Below, one piece after another: positions 23,456 to 32,877 of a DNA stretch of 64,000 bases. The DNA is from Berberis thunbergii. Its lineage: Eukaryota; Streptophyta; Magnoliopsida; Ranunculales; Berberidaceae. Location of the stretch: assembly GCA_003290165.1 (NCBI GenBank), contig QNQO01000538.1, positions 124,001-188,000 on the forward strand. Reading direction: 5' to 3'. Each line of letters opens with the position of its first letter. Positions within the stretch are counted from its first letter, which is position 1. A model generated the notes under the pieces. That model had not been told where the DNA came from. It was given only the letters and a program-made list of their open reading frames with translations, and did not search any database. A program made the position numbers and the translations under genes.

Positions 23456-23710
23456 GATATTCACTCATGAATCCACAATTAGATTTTGTGATTAATGTTG
23501 GGGGTTGAAGATTGGTGAATATAGAAATCACATGCTTTGGGGGTAGCAAAGAATGTGATTTTAATGTTCATGAGACTTTCACTCTCACTATTGATTACAA
23601 AATCTAATGGTGGATGATGAGTAATACCTTAATTTAACCTTAAATAGTTAAATGTAGAAATACCCTTATGAATTTTCAAGGAATAGAATTCCATCCAATC
23701 AAACACACCC
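23281..23710. mobile_element. Tourist/Harbinger-like MITE, 430 bp
   Basis: The right end, reverse-complemented, begins GGGTGTGTTTGATTGGATGG then AATTCTATTCC. The left end begins GGATCTCTTTGGTTATATGG then AATTTAT, an imperfect inverted repeat. TAA target duplication on both sides (23278-23280, 23711-23713). Its terminal GGGTGTGTTTGATT matches the MITE at 10518. The left half carries an internal duplication, which explains the extra length. Confidence 0.7.
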
Positions 23711-23713
23711 TAA

Positions 23714-25059
23714 AACTCCTCATGTCGACCACTCACATAACATGTAATGTATAAGAATAAAAGCCATTGGAGTCTAGAGGTTATTGTGCATGTGTTGTTC
23801 CATAGTCAAGGTTAAGGTTCTTGAACCCGGCCATGCATCATTTGAGGATGTATCCACGAGGTAGTTTGATTTTGGTAAGTCACTACTTGAAAAATTGTTT
23901 GAGAGAATGCTTAAAATTAGAGAACATGCGTATAAAACATTAGAAAATTTGCTAATATTGAATTTTTCACAGTCTCTACCTCATTATAAAACATTAGAAA
24001 AATTGTTTAATGTTAATAATAATAAATTCTTAACAATCATGATCTGGAGCTAAATAAACATTTTCACCGTCTCTACCTCATTTTTTTCCCTTAGTTCTCT
24101 TTGTGACACTTCATTGAATTTTTCCTAATATTGGACAACTTCCTATTGGAAACGCTTATATGCATTGATACACACTTGACTAACTAAATTGGTTTGGAGA
24201 TGTTAATCCAAGTTCTCGTAGGTGTACTTGTAAGGCCCCAGATCCTGACCCCATGTATATGTAAAGTCGTAAATTTGTTTCCAAAAATAGTTGGCTTTGC
24301 TTTCCATCTCAAATTTTTTATGTAAAGTCATAAATGCGTTTCCAAAAATAGTTGGCATTGCTTTCCAAAAAATTTCATGTTATTGTTGTCTTTATTGTAA
24401 TGTTAACACAGTTCATGATTATCCTGTTTTTAAAAAGATCATGATTTTTATTATTTATGTGAATACGTTTTGATAAAAAAAATAGTTAGTATTGTATTTT
24501 CAAGACTTAAAAATCATTTTTTTTAATTTCTTCTAATCGTTTAATCACATTTTACTATATAACTTCCAATAAAAATACTTGCTGACAATAAAATTTCATT
24601 TGTCATAAGGTTTTTTAAAAACTATCGCAAAGGTCAAGCTTCCTTGTAACAAGAGATATATGATATTTTCCTAATAGATTCACAAATTGTAGTGTGCATG
24701 CACGATAAGGTGCTCTTATCAGTTTATGCACAACTTGTTGAGGCTTGGCAATCTTATGCATACTTGTGCATGGACACGTCTATCATCTTATGCACACTTG
24801 CCTATGAGTGTGCATCTTGCCAATGCATACAAGTTCGAATGCTCCTATTGCACGACAAAAAGAAACTGAGCCGTTTTTGTGCATACTAATGCATGGACGC
24901 ATACTTGTCATGATATTCGACTCTCATGACACTCTCAACTCCCAAAAATTGACTAGCTAAGGCGATGTAGTTGAGAGCTAGCAAGTTAAGGCAACAAGGT
25001 GTTCACGGATATTTAGGAGCACATATTCTTGCACCAATGAGACTTTGGTACATGACCCG
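23714..25059. other. Intergenic
   Basis: No gene recognised. The stretch 24690-24900 is rich in tgcatac/tgcac words (GCATACTTGTGCATGG and similar) in a short open frame that codes for nothing familiar. Confidence 0.5.
24259..24378. repeat. 61 bp tandem duplication
   Basis: Units starting ATGTAAAGTCGTAAATTTGT (24259) and ATGTAAAGTCATAAATGCGT (24320) both continue TTCCAAAAATAGTTGGC and TTGCTTTCCA. They differ at a handful of positions. Confidence 0.85.
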
Positions 25060-26155
25060 ACTTTTAAATTCAGCAACAACATTGTGTCGTTGCTAAGTAT
25101 TAAAAAAACATAGCTGAAATGAGTGAGCAACAGCCCAATGACGTTGCAATACCGTAGCTATTTGAATCGTCGCTCCGGTACAATAGCAACGGTGAACTTT
25201 TTTGTGGCTATCTAGTAACGGTATATGGTCGTCTCTAAGTTGCAAATAATCCGTCTCTAAACCAATTCGAACTCGAAGGTTTATTTGACGGCAGTTATTA
25301 GCGGTAACTTTTCAAATTTCTGAGATCGTAACTTGACAAAATAGAGACGGCTATCGCCGTTGCAAATTAGGGACGGTCAATTTGCTGTGGCAAATCAACA
25401 ACTAGAATATTGTTGTTGCTAACACTAACCTGTTGTTGCAAGTAGTTTAATTGTCAATTAATCAGCCACTACATCTTGTTGTAGCTAAAAAAATTACTAA
25501 ACAATGAAAATTCAATTTTTTTAATGGAACTAGTTCTCATTAATTTTCAAATTCTCATTTTTTTTTGTTATTCAGAAGGCCCATTTCAAACCTGAACACA
25601 ATTTTATTAATTTTCACCGTAAGTGATGATTAATACACTAACCTTAATCATATGATCAATAACTTGTCCATCACAAAAATTACAATCACAAGCAACTTTA
25701 TATTCTATCAAACTCAAATTGAAATTTTATATGAACTAAAAGATATGATAATTCACTTAAACTTAGAACTACATAAAGCATAGTTTCATATGGGATTGGT
25801 GATCGACTGCACAAAAATGAGATATACAACCGTTCACCATATCATCCTACAAAATGTGTTCTACCTCAAAATATGAATGTTAAGTGCTTTGATGAATCTT
25901 TAAAATCAAAACCACATTTCCATGCCTTCAATTCCTCTACTTCAAAATTTCATATCTTCCACTTCAAAATCAAAATCAAAATCAATTCAGCAACACCTAA
26001 ACCTGTAAAATTTGAGACAACAATGCATGAGAAACGTATTGTTCAATAGCACATAAATTTAAATGCTTAAGCAGGTGTATTGTAAGAAAGAAAGTTAATG
26101 GCCAGATTTGTCACTACATATATAATATGACAGCCAAATGGTAATTCACACTTAC

Positions 26156-26268
26156 CATGAGCATTCCATGTTGTAGCAAAATTGGGTCAAGTCCCCTGTT
26201 AGGCACACCTGACTGTCCCACGGGAATTCTCTACACACCCATAATGTATAGCCATCTTGTGTTGTAAC
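26156..26268 (-). pseudogene. Captured exon of a plant acid lipase (triacylglycerol lipase 2/LIP type)
   Basis: On the minus strand a 113 bp exon is bordered by an acceptor (GGTTATAG) and a donor (ATG|GTAAGTG). It reads VTTQDGY, then WV, a stop, then RIPVGQSGVPNRG and DPILLQHGMLM. VTTQDGY...QRIP and PxLLQHG are signatures of the AB-hydrolase-associated lipase N-terminal region (PF04083) of plant acid lipases. A stop replaces the expected Gln before RIP. The rest of the lipase, including the catalytic GHSxG exon, is absent. It is the left-most of three captured fragments in the CACTA-like element. Confidence 0.7.
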
Positions 26269-27213
26269 CTATAACCATGTAATGATAGTCATGATTTGTG
26301 TGATTAAGTCAATAAAAAAATAATATAATATGTAGGCACATATGTTCTTCATAGGCATATGCATATATCTCCACCCTCATTTTGCAATGACCATTATCAT
26401 ATCAGCAGCAGATGGGGTTGTAGACACAACCTAAATAGCATTGTTCGAGAAGATTTTGGTTCTTGCTCCAAGAATCCACAAGAAATAGCTGTTGTTTCCC
26501 GATTTGCAGGAAACAATGGATGACACAGGACTTCTTGAATTTATGAAGATGAAGTTTTCAAAGCTATGTGACAAGCAAACCACAGAGTTAGTCAGTATGG
26601 AAAAAACTCCAAAGCTTTCTTCAGTGATATACTCTAACTGGAAATGAAGCTAGACACAATCAAACGCATAAAAGTATACAAAGTCATGAAACTATTGAAA
26701 CCCAAACTACAAAGAAAAGCTTGAAGTGCACGCTTCCTCAATTGTAGCACACTTGACAACAAAAGATCATACATCCCATAAAAAGTTTGAGCATAATACT
26801 AGATTGACTGCTAACCTATTTCTCCTACCGACTAACATTTAAAGCACCAAATTGTCTCTAAGTTGAAAGATTGTAATGAAATTAATACACTATACATAAA
26901 TAACATGATTATAAATTAAAGTTATGAAAGCATTAGAATCCATGCAGGTGGTGTACATGGTAAACAATAATAAAGAAGTTGTTGACTGAAACCAATCACA
27001 ACAAGAATTATCACAACAAGATATATAAGTAACTTACAGTTCAAAGCTCTAATAACAATAACAAACTGACACAATGCAAGTGCGAAATTGTTCCTCGATG
27101 TTCTTTTGATTTCAAATTAACTTCAATTCCGAAATTTTACTCATGGCTATCTGATTCCTAAATAACATGATTTCACCTAGCAACAACATGACAACAAATA
27201 AATGAAACTTCAC

Positions 27214-27371
27214 CCGGATTTAACAATATTAACATAATATCAATGTCAGGATAGTGAACTGCTACAACCAATGCAAGACATCCTCCAACAGATTCACCAA
27301 CAAGATATATGGGTCTACCAGGTGAACTGGAGTTTTTTGCCTTAAATGTCATTTCAACTAATTCCACCATG
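27214..27371 (-). pseudogene. Captured exon of a phytyl ester synthase-like acyltransferase
   Basis: The minus-strand reading MVELVEMTF...SSPGRPIYLVGESVGG continues CLALVVAVHYPDIDIMLIL, closely resembling the esterase domain of plastid phytyl ester synthases (PES1/2, acyltransferase-like At1g54570). These make fatty acid phytyl esters and triacylglycerol in stressed chloroplasts. The lipase-type nucleophile elbow G-E-S-V-G is intact. A donor-like CCGG|GTGAAG ends the exon at 27214, where family members read NPA. The acceptor side near 27371 is eroded. No other PES exon or acyltransferase domain is present, so this is a fragment. Confidence 0.75.
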
Positions 27372-27694
27372 TTTGCAGAGATTTAAAAAAAAAAATGAAG
27401 AATCCCTGTAAGAAAGTAATAACAATGAACTAAAGCGATAGTTTTGCTAAAGTTTTTATTGTAAACAATTGAAGAGATTCAACCAAATGGTTTTATTTTC
27501 CCTATTAGCCATCACCTAATAGGAAGAGATTTAGTAGGCAAGTGAATTAGTTAAAAAGAAGATTGATAGTCCATCCATGCCCTCACCTATATGTGAAGGA
27601 AGCAAGTTTAGATACAAAAGAAGATTGAAAACAGACTGAATACTGAAACGTTGACGAAAAATATTAAATGAAGCCACATGCACAACAAAATTAC

Positions 27695-28458
27695 CATGAA
27701 ATTCGACAAATTTTCCAATAACGCCATGTTTTCTCAAAGTTAGAACCAAATTAGTTGTTGTAGCGCCATTTCATAATTTACCAAACAACTTGAATCCCAC
27801 AACTCCAGGTAACACCATGCTCATGGCCTGTTAAAAAAAAAAAAAAAGGTTTTTAGGGAGAGATAATGCATCAACAACTATCCTCATGTACATCAACAAC
27901 TATCCTCGTGTACATAAAACTATACAAACGATCATTGTAACCCCAATTTACAAATAAAAACATAAACTACGTGTTACTAAATGGCAATCAGTAAACACAT
28001 GACAAAATTATCAGTTACATAGCACACATCACCTGCCCAAGTATAGCTGCCTCAACTTCATTTCCTCCAACTCCCCAGCCAACAACTCCCAACCCGTCGA
28101 TCATAGTTCTATGTGAGTCTTTTCCTACTCTCAGGATAGAGCATGCCATCTTTGTCGAAAACAACCCGTCAAGGTATTACAAATTAACCTGCAAATTTGT
28201 CATCAAGAATTGATTATGATGAAATGACAAAAATTGGAAACATCAAGACATTTGGACAACATCAAGGTATCACACAATGCCTCATCATACAAAGATTGAA
28301 CAAGTTAGAAGAAAAGGCAAATATCCAATTTTTTACCTGGTGAACAATATCAGAGCCGGAAGGAACAACAAACATGTTATGAAAAGCATTGGATCCCCAC
28401 TTAAGAAAACCAAAGGTCTCCTTGTTTCTTTGGAATTCAATCTCCATATTTGACTTCA
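27695..28458 (-). pseudogene. Captured aconitate hydratase fragment (three exons)
   Basis: Three minus-strand exons, each with GT-AG borders, match consecutive exons of plant aconitase. 28458-28337 reads [20 protein letters not shown] then [18 protein letters not shown]. 28188-28033 reads VNL-stop-YL, then a frame-shifted stretch, then [20 protein letters not shown] and [11 protein letters not shown]. 27827-27695 reads AMSMVLPGVVGFKLFGKL-stop, then LRKHGVIGKFVEFHG. Aconitase isomerises citrate to isocitrate with a [4Fe-4S] cluster. The captured part covers the DSH substrate-binding region but not the cluster cysteines. Two stops and a frameshift disable it. Intron positions (after HQ, LGQ and EFHG) agree with intact plant aconitase genes as I recall them, showing DNA-level capture. 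Confidence 0.85.
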
Positions 28459-29616
28459 CTGCATTTTATGATTTTGCTATGTCAACTTGAACTAAATGAT
28501 CAATTACAAGATCTACAAGTAACCATGGATCTCATTGATCTGAATTGAACAATCCAACCCCAACTATCAAAACTAAGCCAAAATTACTGAAATTGAGATT
28601 AAAGAGAGAAGAGAGTACCTTGCGAAGAGATTTGATAGTGAGGGTTTTGATCATTGGGTATCTGAGGTGGCATGATGGATTTGTTGGTGGCTGCGAGATG
28701 GACCTGTGGCTGGTGACGTGAGGAGAAGGCGGTCGAGCGCGAGGAGGAAGAAAGGGCGAGAAGAATAGGAGAGCTATGTTAATCGGTTTGTGGATCTATC
28801 TCCCTCGATCTCTCTTTTCCTGGATCTGCCTATCACACCGACTTCACATTCTCCCCTACAAATCAAATCTTCATTTTTCTTCACAAACCCCTCATTGCAA
28901 AACCCTAATTTGGATCCAATGGCGAAGGGACCATGCCATGAGACAAATCGAACGGATGTCCTTGCATCTGATGCTCGTACCTCTATAGGAGAACCAGCTC
29001 AATATGCTAACCTGCGTCAAGATGGAAAACATCTTAGCGTGAGCAGTTGTGCTCTTTTGAATTACATGAGAGGAAACCTCAACCCTAGGAATTGAATCCA
29101 ACAGAGCGAGAGAGAGGTGGGCAGAGAGAGCGATTAGATAGGCAAGCAGTAAGGCAGAGGCAAGTAGCAGAAGAAGAGAGGAGAAGGTTCGGCTAAGTTG
29201 TGTTTTTAGGTTTCAAAAAGAAGGGGAGAATTACGCACTATCTCAAATATTTGGGTGCTTTAAAATCCCGCCTAAGTAGAGATGACATATACCGTAGCAA
29301 TGAGTTTTTATTTTTGACAACCCTCCCTCTGTCACTAATTAGAGACGATAAAAATTGTCCTTACATTGAAATAATAAATAACTTAGCGACAGCTAAGATG
29401 TCGTCCCAACTGTTTGAATTAGCTACAGTTTATTGTAAATTAAGCTATGATTTTCCCGTCAGAGCCACATCTTTTATGATTATGGTCTTAGACACCTACC
29501 AAAAACATTAGTAACGATATTTTGCTGTCTCAAATATTATAATTAGAGACATAATCATACTACCATCTCTAGTGTTTGTAGCTATTAATATATTTTTTGT
29601 AGCTTTTTTTGCAGTG

Positions 29617-30172
29617 ACGCCTTGCTACAAAAAACATGATGACTTTACTTATTTTAGAAGCACTCATGATCCAAAATAGGTAGTTATTTTTGTAGTATGT
29701 TTGGGCAATGAATTTGTAAAATATGTAAAATATCAACCCCTTTCTTTTTTACTGTAACACGAATTGGTTTGTCGGTGTACACAAATGTGTCACACTAGCA
29801 AACTACCCATTTTGCTCCTGCCTTTATTGTTATTTACTTATTATATTTTATCCTTGTAAAAATAATACTGTGACTTGCTGAAAAAGCCCACAACCCAATC
29901 AAACCCTACCACATCGTCAAACCATACTACAAAGCTTTCCTCCTCTCTCTCTCTCTCTCTCACATAGACAAAATAAAGAAATCCCAACATACAAAAAGAG
30001 GGCAAGAAGGAATTCACCTAATGCAAGTCTGTAATTTTTCCAACATTACGTAAATATTTTTTTTTCAAAACAAATGTCTTTTAATGCTGAAGGCACGTGC
30101 ACACTCTAGTTAAAATTAAAAGAAGATGATGGAGAAATAAACAAAATAATTGGTTGAAATAAAAAAAGAGCG
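29617..30172. other. Intergenic, nothing recognised
   Basis: AT-rich, with a (CT)n tract near 29941-29961 and a CACGTG near 30094. No gene seen. Confidence 0.5.
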
Positions 30173-30352
30173 ATTCTATGTGTTGAGGGATAGGGCGAGG
30201 AAACCAGCGAGGTAAACGAGGTGGCGGGGGTGAACCGTTCACTCCCCTCGAGATGCGCGCGCAAAAAACATCTCGAGGGGGGTGAACGGTTCACCCCCCG
30301 CCACCTCGTTTACCTCGCTGATTTCCTCGCTCTTTCCCTCGACATTTAGAAT
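30173..30352. mobile_element. GC-rich hairpin element, copy B (180 bp, near-perfect palindrome)
   Basis: The two arms of about 85 bp are almost perfectly complementary: ATTCTATGTGTTGAGGGATA then GGGCGAGGAAACCAGCGAGG, GTAAACGAGGTGGCGGGGGT and GAACCGTTCACTCCCCTCGA. The right arm repeats these reversed with only scattered differences. The centre is GATGCGCGCGCAAAAAACATC. Arms are strongly GC-rich against AT-rich flanks. It ends about 350 bp upstream of the inferred transcription start of the ankyrin-RCC1 gene. No target duplication was clear. If transcribed, it would fold into a long stable hairpin. Confidence 0.85.
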
Positions 30353-30538
30353 TTCTGATAAAAAAATGAAAGAAGATGTTCCAAAGATATCTCAGTCTCC
30401 CTTTTGCTAAAATGCCCCCCAGCTTCCCCTCTAAAACCTTTCAAATCCAGAAAACAAAAATAATTTCCAATTCTCCAAAACACGTCTTTGTTCTTAATCA
30501 CCGCCAAGCGTGCTTTGAAAACCTCATCTTATGTCCCG

Positions 30539-30680
30539 CCACGTGTACTCGTTCATCTGAAACTCTCCTAAAAGTGGGGAGTTTTTGTTCACAGACCGAA
30601 CGTCAAGGTCATTTTCATCATTTATTTTAGATTTTATTCCGGAAATACCCTTGTGAGTGAAATTGTGGACGTTTTATATC
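30539..30680 (+). promoter_or_regulatory. Promoter region of the ankyrin-RCC1 gene
   Basis: CCACGTGT (30539-30546) is a G-box/ABRE-type core. TTTATATCC near 30673-30681 is TATA-like. A CT-rich, then GAAGAAG-rich leader follows. A 5' UTR exon probably ends at TTTTCAG|GTAATC (30885). These are inferences from sequence context only. Confidence 0.4.
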
Positions 30681-30885
30681 CTCCTCTTCCTTTTTAATGA
30701 GTTTGAGCCAAGGAGAGCATATTCCATGGGTCTATACTCTCCTCCACAACAGAAACCACGATTTGCCACCACATGAGACCACAAGAGAGGGATTTTTTTG
30801 TTGTTGTTGTGTTGTTTTAGAGAAGAAGAAGAATAGAAAACAATCTGACCACACTTGAGTTTCGTTTTCTGTTACTTCTTTTCAG

Positions 30886-32490
30886 GTAATCTTCTTCTTT
30901 CATCATTTTTCTGTCCTGGGTTCTTGTTGTTTTGTTATTTTTGGTTCATTTGATCTGTAGCTGGAAGTTTTGTCTTCTCTTTTGGGAGAAAGTTTGGATT
31001 TTTTAAAGTTATTCAAGGTGTTTTTATGATGGGTATTGGTTATTTTGATTGTTGGTGTGGTGGAAGGTCTCAATTGTTTAGTGGGTAGCTATTCTTGATG
31101 GGCAAGACTTGTAATTTTGGGTTTGTGTGTTGTGGGTTGAGTTCAATTTGTGATTTTTAAGATTGGGCGTGGTTCAGTTTGATGAGTAATGGTTGATTTT
31201 AGTAGTTTTGGGATCTGGAGTTGAAAATTTGTGCCTGATTTTGTAGCGAGGTAAGGGAATTGTGCTTAAAGTTCAATTTTTGAACAAGTGGGTAGCAATG
31301 GTGGGAAGCTTGAAATGGGTTTCTGGTGGTGTGGTCTTTGAAATTCTATGGATAATGGATCAGATGGTGTGGTTGGGATGAATTGGAGAGTCGTGTTTTA
31401 GAATCTGTCTAAGAGTTGCATGATCTAGCTTGTTAGTGTTCAATCAAGGTGTGGACTAGTTTTTTCAGTGCTGCATTTCCATTTGATGTAGTGGAGACTT
31501 CAAATTAGAGTAAGGGATTTTATGGTGCCTAGGAAATTTTAAGATGCTTGATTTGATTTCCTTTGCAGTGTGGCCACCTTAGCGACAATGTAGGTTTGTT
31601 TGTGACTTTGATTAGTTCCCTTGGGGTGTTCTTCAAGTTCATGATTTAGGGCCATAATTGTCAACTTAGTGGTGTCAATGCTATTATGATTGGGTAAAAG
31701 GATTAACTGTGTAATAGAGGTGATCATCTTAAAGAATTTGATTTAGACGCGTCAAATTCGTATGGTGGCATAACCTGCCCAGGTATTTGTGCCCCCTTTA
31801 CACAATGAATTGAGAAGTAAGATGTATGATGTGTCAGATTGCTGAATAGATTGGTGAATGAATCTGTTAGTTTACTTGTGTTATATTTAGATATCCTTTT
31901 ACACTCAATGAATTGCATATATTTTCCTTTTGCTACCATTTAATGCAACCTTTCTTTAGAAGTGCTTTCTTCCTAACTTGATATGCTATTTTATTAAATT
32001 GGTTATTTGGGGTTGTCAATGTGTGGTTATCATGTTATTAAAATGAGCAAATAAATTTATACCAGTGAAATGCTACATTTTTATGTGAGTGTTGGAATTT
32101 ACTAAGTGGTGGTCTTTTGCAAATTTAGCATCTCATTGATCATTTATGTGAACCTCTTATGACGTTCTTTTACAATAAGTGTCACTGATTGTACTAATGA
32201 GCTTGGCACAAAAACACATTATTGATTAATTGAAACTTGGTAAGTCTGCATTTGTCTGACAGGCTTCAATATTTAATTAAACAAAATTAGCTGTTTATTC
32301 ATTGGAAATTCTTGTGTTTTCGCAAGCATTTGGGCTTTTAGTAGTAGTGGTACTTGTCTGAACCTTTGCCTTTTGCACTTCTGAATGCAATTTCAGTACA
32401 TATTTAGGTGTTGGTCAAGCCTGTTCTTGTAATTCAAATGCATTTTGAATATGATTTGGGAAATTGACACAATGATACTTGGAATTGCAG
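30886..32490 (+). other. Probable 5' UTR intron of the ankyrin-RCC1 gene
   Basis: A strong donor (CAG|GTAATC, 30886) and acceptor (GGAATTGCAG, ending 32490) bracket 1605 bp of T-rich, gene-free DNA. The following UTR exon begins at 32491 with an ATG opening a nine-codon upstream ORF (stop at 32518-32520). Other acceptors before the start codon are possible. Confidence 0.45.
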
Positions 32491-32877
32491 ATGCAACATG
32501 TATCTTCCTGTGCACCTTGAAGTTGTTTTGTTCCACATGAACTGTGATGGGGGTTTGTGAATGGCTTCTACAGCTTGTTTGTGTTTACAATAATGATGGA
32601 GATGATGATGGTGCTCTAACATAAAATTTGCCAACTTTTGACATATTAAATTATTATGGCTTTATAAGTATCATACTAATAAGGGCTAGGGCTTTCTGAT
32701 AGTCCTCGCAGCTGATTTTCGTTGAACGTTGACAATAACTTCTTTCTGCTTACGAGGTTTTGAAGGATCTAGCTTTTGTTGCAAAGTCGGATCCATTAAG
32801 TGATAGAAATCTGGTTTGGACTAGTTAACTAATAACTTTACAAAGTACTCATAGGGTGTTAAACTACTTGCAATTTC

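Larger units (their letters stand above)
25060..29616 (-). mobile_element. CACTA-like non-autonomous element with captured gene fragments (Pack-CACTA type)
   Basis: The right end, reverse-complemented, begins CACTGCAAAAAAAGCTACAA, the CACTR terminus of the En/Spm superfamily. Both outer ~500 bp are packed with short subterminal words (tagcaacgg, gtcgttgctaa, gagacgg/ccgtctc, tagctac at 25080-25440; gagacgat, gcgacagctaa, tagctac at 29270-29605). No matching CACTG terminus was found on the left, which seems truncated or mutated near 25060-25105. Between the ends lie exon fragments of three unrelated genes, all read on the minus strand: aconitase (27695-28458), a phytyl-ester-synthase-like acyltransferase (27214-27371) and an acid lipase (26156-26268). 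Intron-exon borders are kept, so the capture was of genomic DNA. At 28560-28770 (minus) and 28920-29094 (plus) there are UTR/first-exon-like sequences I cannot identify; a further 44-codon frame begins at 26516 (plus). No transposase seen. Confidence 0.65.

Noticed and set aside
28337..28458. Initially read as part of the same acyltransferase gene as 27214-27371
   Set aside because: The translation ([24 protein letters not shown]) and the following [11 protein letters not shown] segment are aconitase, a different gene.
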